Source: Deinococcales bacterium (GTDB lineage: Bacteria > Deinococcota > Deinococci > Deinococcales > Deinococcaceae). Taken from it: a stretch of DNA of 7,434 nt. Of the stretch, positions 1-6,198 are shown piece after piece (positions within the stretch are counted from its first letter, which is position 1; the number at the start of each line of letters is the position of its first letter). Under the pieces are notes generated by a model. The model was not told where the DNA came from, did not search any database, and saw only the letters and a program-made list of their open reading frames with translations. The stretch covers positions 1-7,434 of the forward strand of contig JACMOA010000012.1 of NCBI GenBank assembly GCA_014378225.1, written 5' to 3'. The position numbers were made by a program, and so were the translations under genes.

Positions 1-1
1 G

Positions 2-604
2 GGCGGCATCGCCAACGCCAGTTTTGACCTCAACCACATCGTTCACAACACCGCCTGGATTCCGGGCCACTTTCACATCACGGTGGGAACCGCCACCACT
101 CTTTCGTTTTTTGGCATCAGCTTCTGGTTGCTGCCGCACCTGACTGGAAAGCCGCTGTGGAACCCAAGGATAGCGCTGTGGTCGGTGTGGACCTGGTTTG
201 TGGGCATGATGGTTTTTGCGGTGGGAATGCACTGGCAAGGACTGTTGGGCATTCCGCGCCGCGCCTACATCTCGAGTTTGCCTGCCGAGGTATACGCGGA
301 CGGGGCCAGGATTCCGATGGCCCTCACCGGAGTCAGCGGCGTGATTTTGCTGGTGTCTTCGGTGCTGTACTACCTGGTGCTGGCCCGCACCCTATGGAGT
401 CGGGAGCGCAACCTCGAGACCGCTCCAGAAATTCCCTTTTCCGAGATTCTCTCGAGCGCTAAACCCGTGGGCATTCAAAAGTTCATTGACGATGTGGGCT
501 TGCTGTTCTGGATTGCGGCGGCACTGGTGCTGGCGGTGTATCTGCCCACTCTGCTCGAGATTTACAACAACCCCAATCTGGTGAAAGGCTGGAAACTCTG
601 GTGA
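2..604 (+). CDS. cbaA: ba3-type cytochrome c oxidase subunit I, C-terminal part (5' end outside window)
   Basis: Membrane haem-copper oxygen reductase subunit that reduces O2 to water and pumps protons. The visible 200 residues open with the family signature HNTAWIPGHFHIT; His23 and His25 of the fragment (nt 68-70 and 74-76) correspond to the axial ligands of the high-spin haem and the low-spin haem b (His384/His386 in Thermus ba3). Several hydrophobic helices follow (about residues 27-43, 53-70, 103-120 and 160-180), and the protein ends in GWKLW, very like the GWRLW end I recall for Thermus ba3 subunit I. It also shares the GLHW/GMHW and PRRAYI segments, which favours the ba3 (B-type) family over aa3. 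The reading frame is open from position 2; the N-terminal two-thirds lie upstream. A terminator about 100 nt downstream separates it from the purine genes, so the two are probably unrelated in function. Confidence 0.93.
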   Translation, partial: GGIANASFDLNHIVHNTAWIPGHFHITVGTATTLSFFGISFWLLPHLTGKPLWNPRIALWSVWTWFVGMMVFAVGMHWQGLLGIPRRAYISSLPAEVYADGARIPMALTGVSGVILLVSSVLYYLVLARTLWSRERNLETAPEIPFSEILSSAKPVGIQKFIDDVGLLFWIAAALVLAVYLPTLLEIYNNPNLVKGWKLW

Positions 605-708
605 GATGCTCGAGGGCGTAAAAAGTGAGAATGCATTCTTGCCTTTGAGCGCTGAAACCCTGTTGAAAGCCGTTTTGTATCTCGCATCCAGCAGAAAAGA
701 CAATTCTC

Positions 709-740
709 AAGTCTTCTCGAGCCATCGGGAAGACTTTTTT
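709..740 (+). terminator. Intrinsic terminator downstream of the oxidase gene
   Basis: The arms AAGTCTTC (709-716) and GAAGACTT (729-736) pair perfectly. The stem extends inward through TCGA/TCGG (717-720 with 725-728, one G-U pair) to a four-base GCCA loop, giving a 12-bp stem. The 3' arm runs directly into a six-T tract (735-740). The location, about 100 nt after the oxidase stop and before the uraD promoter, fits the end of the oxidase transcript. The 5' arm and loop contain a CTCGAG copy (716-721). Confidence 0.9.
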
Positions 741-770
741 GTAGCTCAAAGGGTCATTCATAAGCCACTC

Positions 771-785
771 TGCTAAACTCTCCCC
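771..785 (+). promoter_or_regulatory. Extended -10 promoter giving a probably leaderless uraD mRNA
   Basis: TGCTAAACT at 771-779 is an extended -10 element (TGnTAAACT). The uraD ATG begins only six bases after it, at about the distance where transcription should start. The intervening CTCTCC is pyrimidine-rich, with no Shine-Dalgarno sequence. The -35 region is weak (GGGTCA at 751-756, 17-bp spacer). Leaderless mRNAs with a -10 box just ahead of the start codon are established as common in Deinococcus. The exact start point is inferred. Confidence 0.68.
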
Positions 786-1283
786 ATGACCCTCGAGCAA
801 CTCAACGCCCTCGAGCACGCCGAATTCGTACAAACCCTGTCCGGTATCTTTGAGAACTCGAGCTGGGTGGCGCAGGCGGTGTTCAAAGAGCGACCTTTTC
901 CGCATGTCTCCGGTGTGTTCCTGGCGATGGATTACGTGGTGGAGAGTTCGAGTGAAATTCAGAAACTGGCCCTGATTCGGGAACACCCGGATTTAGGGAG
1001 TCGCCTGAAGATGTCGTCTGAAAGCGTGCTCGAGCAATCCAGTTTGGGACTGCACAACCTGCCTCCAGAGTTGTTCGAGCGCTTTTCTCAGGCCAATCAA
1101 AAGTATCAAGCCAAGTTTGGTTTCCCGTTTATTATCTGCGTTCGCAATCAAAGTGGCGTTCAAGAGGTGCTCGAGGCGTTTGAAACCCGTCTGAAAAATG
1201 GACTCGAGCGAGAAAAAGGGGCTGCGCTTTACGAGATTTCCCAGATTGCACTCCACCGCTTGACCGATTTGCTAGAGTCATAA
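786..1283 (+). CDS. uraD: OHCU decarboxylase (2-oxo-4-hydroxy-4-carboxy-5-ureidoimidazoline decarboxylase)
   Basis: Cytosolic enzyme that decarboxylates OHCU stereospecifically to (S)-allantoin, the third step from urate. The 165-residue length is usual for the family. Motifs visible: REHPDLGS at 65-72, whose His67 aligns with the catalytic His67 of zebrafish UraD; SSESVLEQSSLGL at 77-89, the family's S-x-x-EQ-x-x-x-GL block, with Glu83 as the likely second catalytic residue; and KFGFPFIICVR at 110-120, the substrate-binding FGFPF segment. The only plausible start is the ATG right after the extended -10 box; no Shine-Dalgarno is present, so leaderless translation is likely. It is the first gene of the cluster and lies directly before uricase, in the same order as the two domains fused in Bacillus PucL. 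Confidence 0.95.
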   Translation: MTLEQLNALEHAEFVQTLSGIFENSSWVAQAVFKERPFPHVSGVFLAMDYVVESSSEIQKLALIREHPDLGSRLKMSSESVLEQSSLGLHNLPPELFERFSQANQKYQAKFGFPFIICVRNQSGVQEVLEAFETRLKNGLEREKGAALYEISQIALHRLTDLLES

Positions 1284-1363
1284 AAGCTTTGTTCCCCTCG
1301 AACGTATTGGTTTCACTCGAGGGAAAAAGAGGACGTTCAGAAATTCAAATCAAATTCAGGCTC

Positions 1364-1370
1364 GAGGTGA
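1364..1370 (+). promoter_or_regulatory. Shine-Dalgarno that fixes the uricase start
   Basis: GAGGTGA at 1364-1370 matches the anti-SD complement over seven bases and sits two bases before the ATG at 1373, equivalent to normal SD spacing when counted from the core GAGG. It partly overlaps a CTCGAG copy (1361-1366). It decides against the in-frame TTG at 1289. Confidence 0.75.
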
Positions 1371-1372
1371 CG

Positions 1373-2290
1373 ATGAAGACCAGTATCAGCTACGGAAAGA
1401 TTGGCACGACCTTTCAACGCACCTACGCCCAGCCCCTGAGCGGCATTGCGTCCATCCCAGAGTCCGAATTCAGCGGTAAACCTAATATTGTGCTGGCCTG
1501 CTCGGTGGGTGTGGAGGTGTTTGGAAACAACTTTTTGCCCGCCTACACCGACGGCGACAACCGGATGCTGGTGGCCACCGACACCATGAAAAACTTTATC
1601 CTGCGCGAAGCCGCCCACTTTGAGGGCAGTACGCTCGAGGGTCTGCTTTACTTTCTGGGCCAGAAATTTCTGGAAACGTACCCAGTGATGGAATCGCTCG
1701 AGATGACCGGAAGAGAATTTCCCTTCCAGGCGGTGCGGGTTCCCTCTGAAGGTGGCTTCGTCGAAAGTGAAGTGCTGTTCAACCATGTGGAGCAGGACGT
1801 CAGTACGGCAGTGATTCGGCTCGAGCGGGAAGATGACGGCGTAAAAGTGGTGTCTCATCGCTGCTCGAGGGACGGGTTCAGACTGCTCAAGGTGTCGGGC
1901 AGCAGCTTTGCCGCCTTCATGCGAGACGATTACACCACCCTGCCAGATTACGAGGACCGCCCACTATTCGTGTACATGGACCTGGGCTGGACCCACTCGA
2001 GCGCTGAGACCTTACTGGCTCAGGGCGCAGGCTACGTTCCCGGTGAACAGATTTCAGACGTGTGTAAAGCTGTTTTTCACGACCTCAACTCGAGGAGCAT
2101 TCAGGAACTGATTTATGTGATGGGGAAACGCATTCTCGAGCGCTTTCCGCAACTGCAAAGCGTGAGCTTCGATTCGGAAAACCACACCTGGGACCGGGTG
2201 ACGGTTCACCCCATTGAGCCTAAAATTCGGGTGTACTGGGAGCCGAAGCGAGCATATGGGCAGCTTCGGTTGGTGCTCGAGAGGGAGTAG
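1373..2290 (+). CDS. pucL: Cofactor-independent urate oxidase (uricase, Bacillus PucL type)
   Basis: Oxidises urate with O2 to 5-hydroxyisourate, releasing H2O2; the enzyme is a cytosolic homotetramer of two tunnelling-fold domains. From ATG 1373 it has 305 residues, normal for uricase. YGK at 7-9 supplies the catalytic Lys9, and TDGDNRMLVATDTMKNF at 59-75 contains the Thr69-Asp70 partner pair. The block around SFAAF...DDYTTL...DR carries the Phe and Arg expected to stack on and bind urate. Asn270-His271 in SENHTWD match the SQNRTWD region of Bacillus-type enzymes; the ending EPKRAYG is also Bacillus-like. The start follows a seven-base SD. The frame is open back to TTG 1289, but that 28-residue extension resembles no uricase N-terminus. 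The gene is 89 bp after uraD, and a palindromic element begins about 32 bp after its stop. Confidence 0.95.
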   Translation: MKTSISYGKIGTTFQRTYAQPLSGIASIPESEFSGKPNIVLACSVGVEVFGNNFLPAYTDGDNRMLVATDTMKNFILREAAHFEGSTLEGLLYFLGQKFLETYPVMESLEMTGREFPFQAVRVPSEGGFVESEVLFNHVEQDVSTAVIRLEREDDGVKVVSHRCSRDGFRLLKVSGSSFAAFMRDDYTTLPDYEDRPLFVYMDLGWTHSSAETLLAQGAGYVPGEQISDVCKAVFHDLNSRSIQELIYVMGKRILERFPQLQSVSFDSENHTWDRVTVHPIEPKIRVYWEPKRAYGQLRLVLERE

Positions 2291-2298
2291 CGGGTTTT

Positions 2299-2326
2299 CG
2301 GTTTTCAGTAGTCGGTTTTCAGTTAT
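2299..2326 (+). repeat. Short tandem duplication in the uricase-mpe spacer
   Basis: CGGTTTTCAGTAGT (2299-2312) is followed directly by CGGTTTTCAGTTAT (2313-2326), 12 of 14 bases identical, then another CGG. A related T-rich stretch precedes the second palindromic element (6081-6092), so the duplication seems to lie in the left flank of that repeat family. No function can be assigned. Confidence 0.6.
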
Positions 2327-2440
2327 CGGGGTTGCGCCTCCGGTGGGTTATTGGTTTTAAGTTCCTGGTCAGTTTGAAGTTGAGCGCTCAAGAACAGCCC
2401 AACCAATTACCAATTACTAACGACCCGCCGGAGGCGCAAC
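2322..2440 (+). repeat. Long imperfect palindromic element, copy A
   Basis: Positions 2331-2440 form an imperfect palindrome centred at 2385/2386. The outer arms GTTGCGCCTCCGG (2331-2343) and CCGGAGGCGCAAC (2428-2440) pair perfectly over 13 bp. Pairing continues inward through GGGT/ACCC with G-U pairs, TGGT/ACCA, and the central 12-bp perfect palindrome TTGAGCGCTCAA (2380-2391). Positions 2322-2427 align without gaps to 6093-6198. The element fills most of the 176-bp spacer between uricase and the metallophosphoesterase. It has no T-run, so a simple intrinsic terminator is unlikely. It could be a REP/MITE-like repeat or an RNA processing/stability hairpin. Confidence 0.85.
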
Positions 2441-2448
2441 TCCTTCCA

Positions 2449-2456
2449 GCTAAACA
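2449..2456 (+). promoter_or_regulatory. Possible -10 element before the metallophosphoesterase
   Basis: GCTAAACA (2449-2456) repeats the GCTAAAC of the uraD extended -10 box (772-778) and lies 10 bases before the ATG at 2467, which lacks a Shine-Dalgarno. This suggests a second internal promoter with a very short leader. The last -10 base is A rather than T, the TG extension is absent and no -35 is evident, so the call is weak. Confidence 0.35.
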
Positions 2457-2466
2457 GTGTGAACCT

Positions 2467-3153
2467 ATGAAAATAGCAGTTTTTACCGACGTACACGGCA
2501 ATCGTTTTGCGCTCGAGGCGGTTCTTAAAGAGATAGAACTCGAGAAGCCCGACTTAATTCTTAATTTAGGGGATGGGGTGTGGGGAAGTGCGGACCCGAT
2601 GGGAGCCTGGAGGTTACAGCAGAGCTGTGGAGCGCTCGAGGTGCGGGGAAACACCGACGAGTACGTGATGGCGGAGCCGGATTCGCTCGAGGGGTCAAAG
2701 TCTTACACACAGTGGTTGCAGGCGCAACTGACGCCGCAGGTGGCCGAGCATCTTCGCACGGTTCCCGTCAATAGAACGGCGCTCGAGGGTCAGATTTTGG
2801 CCACGCACGGCACGCCCAACGACCCCTGGACCGCTTTTTTCAACGAGAGTTATCAGCAGCAACTGGGGCGGTTGGCTCCATATCCCGGCGTGAAAGTGGT
2901 GTTGGTGGGACATACCCATAACGAGCTGCTCGAGGTGCAGGACGGCATCACACGGGTCAACGTGGGCGCGGTCTCTAGGCAAAAAGACGGAGACCCCTGG
3001 GCGCGTTGGGTTCTGCTCGAGCAAAAGGGAACCCGCTTCAACGTGACTTTCAGGCGGGTAGAGTACGACGTGGAAGCGGCGGTGCGCTGGATTCTCGAGC
3101 ACTACCCAAACGGGGAGCGCGAGGCCGCACAACTGCGCTCTGGGAGGGCTTAA
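2467..3153 (+). CDS. Calcineurin-like metallophosphoesterase (YfcE/MJ0936-type), substrate unknown
   Basis: Two-metal phosphoesterase of 228 residues. All family motifs are present in order: Asp8-x-His10 in TDVHGN, Gly35-Asp36 in NLGD, Gly61-Asn62 in RGNTDE (Glu65 replaces the common GNHD/GNCD context), Thr113-His114-Gly115 in THGTP, and Gly148-His149-Thr150-His151 (GHTH). It should hydrolyse a phosphomono- or phosphodiester in the cytosol; no signal peptide is seen. The substrate cannot be read from the sequence. It lies between uricase and uraH, and its stop (3151-3153) is one base from the uraH start, so it is co-expressed with purine catabolism although no step of that pathway needs a phosphatase. 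Start chosen at ATG 2467 because the upstream open frame runs through the palindromic element and has no protein-like character. No SD is visible. Confidence 0.88.
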   Translation: MKIAVFTDVHGNRFALEAVLKEIELEKPDLILNLGDGVWGSADPMGAWRLQQSCGALEVRGNTDEYVMAEPDSLEGSKSYTQWLQAQLTPQVAEHLRTVPVNRTALEGQILATHGTPNDPWTAFFNESYQQQLGRLAPYPGVKVVLVGHTHNELLEVQDGITRVNVGAVSRQKDGDPWARWVLLEQKGTRFNVTFRRVEYDVEAAVRWILEHYPNGEREAAQLRSGRA

Positions 3154-3154
3154 A

Positions 3155-3511
3155 GTGGGAAGACTCACCACGCATGTGCTGGATACCGCCACAGGAGTGC
3201 CTGCGAGCGGAATGCAGGTGGATTTGTTTCGGCTCGAGGGGGCAGAGCGGATTTTGCTCAAAATTGTGCAGACCAACGCGGACGGGCGCTTGGAAGGTTC
3301 CTTGCTCGAGGGTTTTGAGTTAACCACGGGCATGTACGAACTCGAGTTTCATGTGGGCCATTACTTTGCTGCAATGGGAGCCGCAACAGGACCAGACCCG
3401 CGCTTTCTCGAGGTGGTCCCGGTGCGCTTTGGGGTCTCGGATACGGACGGGCATTATCACGTTCCCCTGCTGGTTTCCCCTTTTGGCTACAGCACCTACC
3501 GGGGAAGCTGA
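3155..3511 (+). CDS. uraH: 5-hydroxyisourate hydrolase (transthyretin-like)
   Basis: Hydrolyses 5-hydroxyisourate to OHCU, the second step from urate. The 118 residues match the usual length and carry every family hallmark: LTTHVLDT with His7, Asp43-Gly44-Arg45 with the catalytic Arg, DGHYHVPLL at 98-106 supplying the second catalytic His, and the C-terminal YRGS signature (115-118) that separates true HIU hydrolases from transthyretin. The GTG start is supported by GGGAGG at 3142-3147, seven bases upstream and inside the end of the preceding gene. One base separates it from the upstream stop, and its TGA overlaps the allC ATG by one base, so translation is probably coupled both ways. It acts between uricase and UraD. 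Confidence 0.96.
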   Translation: MGRLTTHVLDTATGVPASGMQVDLFRLEGAERILLKIVQTNADGRLEGSLLEGFELTTGMYELEFHVGHYFAAMGAATGPDPRFLEVVPVRFGVSDTDGHYHVPLLVSPFGYSTYRGS

Positions 3512-4749
3512 TGATTCACTGGGAAGCCCGCGAAGCCGCAAAACGCGTGCTCGAGCGCTGCGACCTTCTGGGCGCACTGTCCGAGTCGCCAGACTCCTTG
3601 TGCCGTACTTTTCTTTCACCGCCCATGCGCGAGGTCCACAAACTGCTGCTCGAGTGGATGAGAGAAGCGGGGCTGACCGCGCACCTGGACGCAGTGGGCA
3701 ACGTGCGCGGCAGGCTCGAGGGGATTCGGTCCAGCACCCTGGTTGTGGGGTCTCATGTGGATACCGTGCCAGACGCAGGAAAGTACGACGGCGTGCTGGG
3801 CGTGTTGCTGGGCATCGAAATCGCTCGAGTGGCGTCCCAAACGCGGCCCCACCATTCGCTCGAAATCATCGCTTTTTCGGAAGAGGAAGGGGTGCGCTTC
3901 GGCTTTCCTTTTATCGGCTCGAGCGCGGTGAGCGGCAGTTTTGACCCGGCGTGGCTGACCAAAGTGGACGCTGCGGGAATCACCCTCGAGAAAAGCCTGG
4001 TTCAGTTTGGCCTGGACCCGCTCGAGATTCCGGGCGCTTGCATTCCCTCGAGCAAACTGTTAAGTTATTTTGAAATCCACATCGAGCAGGGTCCCGTGCT
4101 GGAGAGCCTGGACGCGCCGCTGGGCGTGGTCACGGGTCTGGTGGGTCAGAGCCGCCACACCCTCGAGTTTTCTGGACGGGCCGCGCACGCCGGAACCACG
4201 CCCATGAATCTGCGGCGCGACCCGCTCCCCGCAGCGGCAGAATTTGTGCTCGAGGTGGAGCGTTTGGCCCAAAACACCGAGGGCCTGACCGCCACCGTCG
4301 GGCGGCTCGAGACCGTGCCGGGAGCCGGAAACGTGATTGCTGGAATTGTGAAACTCAGCCTGGATGTGCGCCACGCTTCGGATGTGGTGCGCCTACTTTC
4401 GGTCAGCAAGTTGCTGGAATCGTCCCGTCATATTGCAGACACTCGAGGACTAAAGTGCAGCATCATAGGGAACCTCGAGCAAAACGCCGTTCCCTGCGAC
4501 CTGGCCCAGAGCAGTCGGCTGGTGGGCGCGGTGCTGCACGGCGGTCTCACGGTACACCGCCTGCCCAGCGGCGCAGGTCACGACGCGATGACTTTTGCGC
4601 CGCTGTGTCCCGTAACCATGCTGTTTATACGCTCTCCTGGCGGCATCAGCCATAACCCGCTCGAGTCGGTGCTCGAGAGCGATGTGGAAAATGCGCTCGA
4701 GGTGGGCGCAACCTTTGTGTGCGACATCTTGGAGGACGCCAGTGCTTGA
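3511..4749 (+). CDS. allC: Allantoate amidohydrolase (M20 family)
   Basis: Di-metal hydrolase converting allantoate to (S)-ureidoglycine, CO2 and ammonia. The 412 residues match AllC and the related hydantoinase/carbamoylase group. Metal-site motifs: GSHVDTVPDAGKYDG (His82, Asp93), SEEEGVRF (Glu124-126, including the catalytic and ligand Glu), EIHIEQGPVLE (His190) and GISHNPLE (His381). The lid/dimerisation part carries HAGTTPM...RRDP and the C-terminal half SGAGHDAM. Sequence alone cannot fully exclude N-carbamoyl-amino-acid hydrolase or ureidoglycolate hydrolase, but neighbouring allantoinase and ureidoglycine aminohydrolase genes make allantoate the likely substrate. The ATG overlaps the uraH stop (TGATG), and its own stop overlaps the allB start by eight bases. 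Confidence 0.9.
   Translation: MIHWEAREAAKRVLERCDLLGALSESPDSLCRTFLSPPMREVHKLLLEWMREAGLTAHLDAVGNVRGRLEGIRSSTLVVGSHVDTVPDAGKYDGVLGVLLGIEIARVASQTRPHHSLEIIAFSEEEGVRFGFPFIGSSAVSGSFDPAWLTKVDAAGITLEKSLVQFGLDPLEIPGACIPSSKLLSYFEIHIEQGPVLESLDAPLGVVTGLVGQSRHTLEFSGRAAHAGTTPMNLRRDPLPAAAEFVLEVERLAQNTEGLTATVGRLETVPGAGNVIAGIVKLSLDVRHASDVVRLLSVSKLLESSRHIADTRGLKCSIIGNLEQNAVPCDLAQSSRLVGAVLHGGLTVHRLPSGAGHDAMTFAPLCPVTMLFIRSPGGISHNPLESVLESDVENALEVGATFVCDILEDASA
4731..4736 (+). promoter_or_regulatory. Shine-Dalgarno that fixes the allB GTG start
   Basis: GGAGGA at 4731-4736 lies five bases before the GTG at 4742, inside the 3' end of allC. It favours that GTG over in-frame starts further upstream (4682), which would overlap allC by about 68 bases and add 20 residues not seen in allantoinases. 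Confidence 0.8.
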
Positions 4750-6079
4750 TTGGGTGGTGCGCGGCGGCTCCATCGTTCGCTCGAGCGGGGTAGAACGTGC
4801 AGATTTGGGCGTTTCAAACGGGAAAATTGTCGAGATTGCCCCAGAAATTCGCTCGAGCGCCGCTGAAGAATTGGATGCTCGAGGGCTACACCTTTTTCCG
4901 GGCGTGATAGACGTTCACGTTCACTTCAACGAACCGGGCCGCGAGGACTGGGAAGGCATCGAAAGTGGGTCTCGAGCTTTTGCTGCCGGGGGTGGAACCC
5001 TATTTTTCGACATGCCGCTCAACTCGAGTCCGGTCACAGTGGACGCAGCCAGTTTTGCCGCCAAGCTCGAGCGGATGTGGGAAAAAAGTGCTACCGATTT
5101 TGCGCTCTGGGGCGGTCTCACCCCGCAAAACCTGAATACGCTCGAGGATTTGGCCCATTGTGGAGTGATTGGTTTCAAAGCGTTCATGTCCAACTCTGGC
5201 CTCCCAGAATTTGACCATGTGGACGATTGGACCCTGCTCGAAGGGATGAAAACTGCCGCCCGTCTGGGCCTGCCTGTAGCGGTTCACGCCGAAAGCGACC
5301 CCATCACGTCCGCTCTCAGCGCTCGAGCACGTCTGGAAGGCCACACGTCCATTCAGGACTATCTGGAGTCCCGTCCCGTTCTGGCCGAACTCGAGGCTGT
5401 TTCCCGTGCGTGCTTATTTGCTCAGGAAACCGGGTGCAAACTCCATCTGGTTCATCTCTCGAGCGGGCGTGCCGTGGTTCTGGCTTCTGAGTTTCGCGCT
5501 CGAGGGGTAGATGTCACCCTCGAGACCTGTCCACATTATCTGTGCTTCACCAACGAAGATTTGGAGCAGTTGGGCGCGGTTCTGAAGTGCGCTCCTCCGG
5601 TTCGGAGCCGTACAGAACGTAATTTGTTGTGGTCTAACCTCGAGCATCTGGACCTCATCGGCTCCGACCACTCGCCCGCACCGCCTGAGATGAAGTCCTC
5701 GAGCGATTTTTTCGCTATCTGGGGCGGCATCTCTGGGGTTCAAAGCACCCTCGAGAGCCTGCTCACTGAAGGCTTTCACAAAAGGGGTGTTCCCCTCGAG
5801 CGAATTGCCCACCTGGTTTCACGCGGCCCTGCCCAGCGCTTTGGTCTAAAAGGGCGCGGTCAGCTCCAGCCAGGATTTCAGGCCGATATTGCCCTGGTAG
5901 ATTTGAACCGGGAATGGACCCTGGAGAAGGAAGATTTACTTTATTGTCACAAACAAAGTCCGTATGTAGGGCGCACTTTTCAGGGTAAAGTGGTGCGTAC
6001 CCTGGCTCGAGGGCGCACGATTTTTCAGGAGGGTTTGGGGGTTTTGGACGCTCGAGGAGAGTGGGTTTCTGGGCGCTAA
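4742..6079 (+). CDS. allB: Allantoinase (cyclic amidohydrolase, dihydroorotase-like)
   Basis: Opens the hydantoin ring of allantoin to give allantoate. From GTG 4742 it has 445 residues, normal for AllB, and begins in the typical way (LDWVVRGGSIV). Binuclear metal-site residues: His59 and His61 in DVHVHFNEPGRE, the carboxylatable Lys146 in GFKAFMS, His182 in VHAES, His238 in HLVHLSS, and Asp309 in GSDHSP. FFDMPLNSSP at 88-97 is the family's substrate-loop region. Dihydroorotase and hydantoinase are related, but the FNEPGRE motif, the KAFMS motif and the context favour allantoinase. It overlaps allC by eight bases and a GGAGGA sits five bases before its start, so it belongs to the coupled mpe-uraH-allC-allB block. 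A palindromic repeat begins 14 bp after its stop. Confidence 0.94.
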   Translation: MLDWVVRGGSIVRSSGVERADLGVSNGKIVEIAPEIRSSAAEELDARGLHLFPGVIDVHVHFNEPGREDWEGIESGSRAFAAGGGTLFFDMPLNSSPVTVDAASFAAKLERMWEKSATDFALWGGLTPQNLNTLEDLAHCGVIGFKAFMSNSGLPEFDHVDDWTLLEGMKTAARLGLPVAVHAESDPITSALSARARLEGHTSIQDYLESRPVLAELEAVSRACLFAQETGCKLHLVHLSSGRAVVLASEFRARGVDVTLETCPHYLCFTNEDLEQLGAVLKCAPPVRSRTERNLLWSNLEHLDLIGSDHSPAPPEMKSSSDFFAIWGGISGVQSTLESLLTEGFHKRGVPLERIAHLVSRGPAQRFGLKGRGQLQPGFQADIALVDLNREWTLEKEDLLYCHKQSPYVGRTFQGKVVRTLARGRTIFQEGLGVLDARGEWVSGR

Positions 6080-6092
6080 GTTTTCGTTATTG

Positions 6093-6198
6093 GTTATCGG
6101 TGTTGCGCCTCTGGTGGGTTTTTGGTTCCTGGTAATTGGTTGGTTTGCTCTCGAGCGCTCAACATCAAACCAACCAAAAACCAACGACTAACGACCCG
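6093..6198 (+). repeat. Long imperfect palindromic element, copy B
   Basis: This 106-bp segment aligns without gaps to 2322-2427. Shared blocks include GTTGCGCCTC, GGTGGGTT, GAGCGCTCAA and the end ACTAACGACCCG. It is itself an imperfect palindrome centred at 6156/6157: GAGCGCTC (6153-6160) is the core, GGTTGGTTTG (6138-6147) pairs perfectly with CAAACCAACC (6166-6175), and broken pairing continues out to about 6115/6198. The central arm differs in sequence from copy A yet keeps its own pairing. The outer right arm of copy A is missing immediately downstream. It is in the same orientation as copy A and contains a CTCGAG (6150-6155). Confidence 0.83.

Noticed and set aside
606..776. 56-codon ORF starting at ATG 606 just after the oxidase stop
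   Set aside because: It runs straight through the 12-bp-stem terminator and into the uraD -10 box, and its product resembles nothing I recognise; the GGTGAG before it is too close to serve as a good SD.
1292..1325. Hairpin in the uraD-uricase spacer as a terminator
   Set aside because: The stem is bulged (9 bp, 15-base loop) and is followed by AAAAAGAGG, not a T-run; no terminator on the + strand.
1289..1372. N-terminal extension of uricase from TTG 1289
   Set aside because: The 28 extra residues are not uricase-like, and a seven-base SD sits before ATG 1373.
2332..2466. N-terminal extension of the metallophosphoesterase
   Set aside because: It translates the palindromic repeat and spacer; the family core begins at MKIAVFTDVHGN from ATG 2467.
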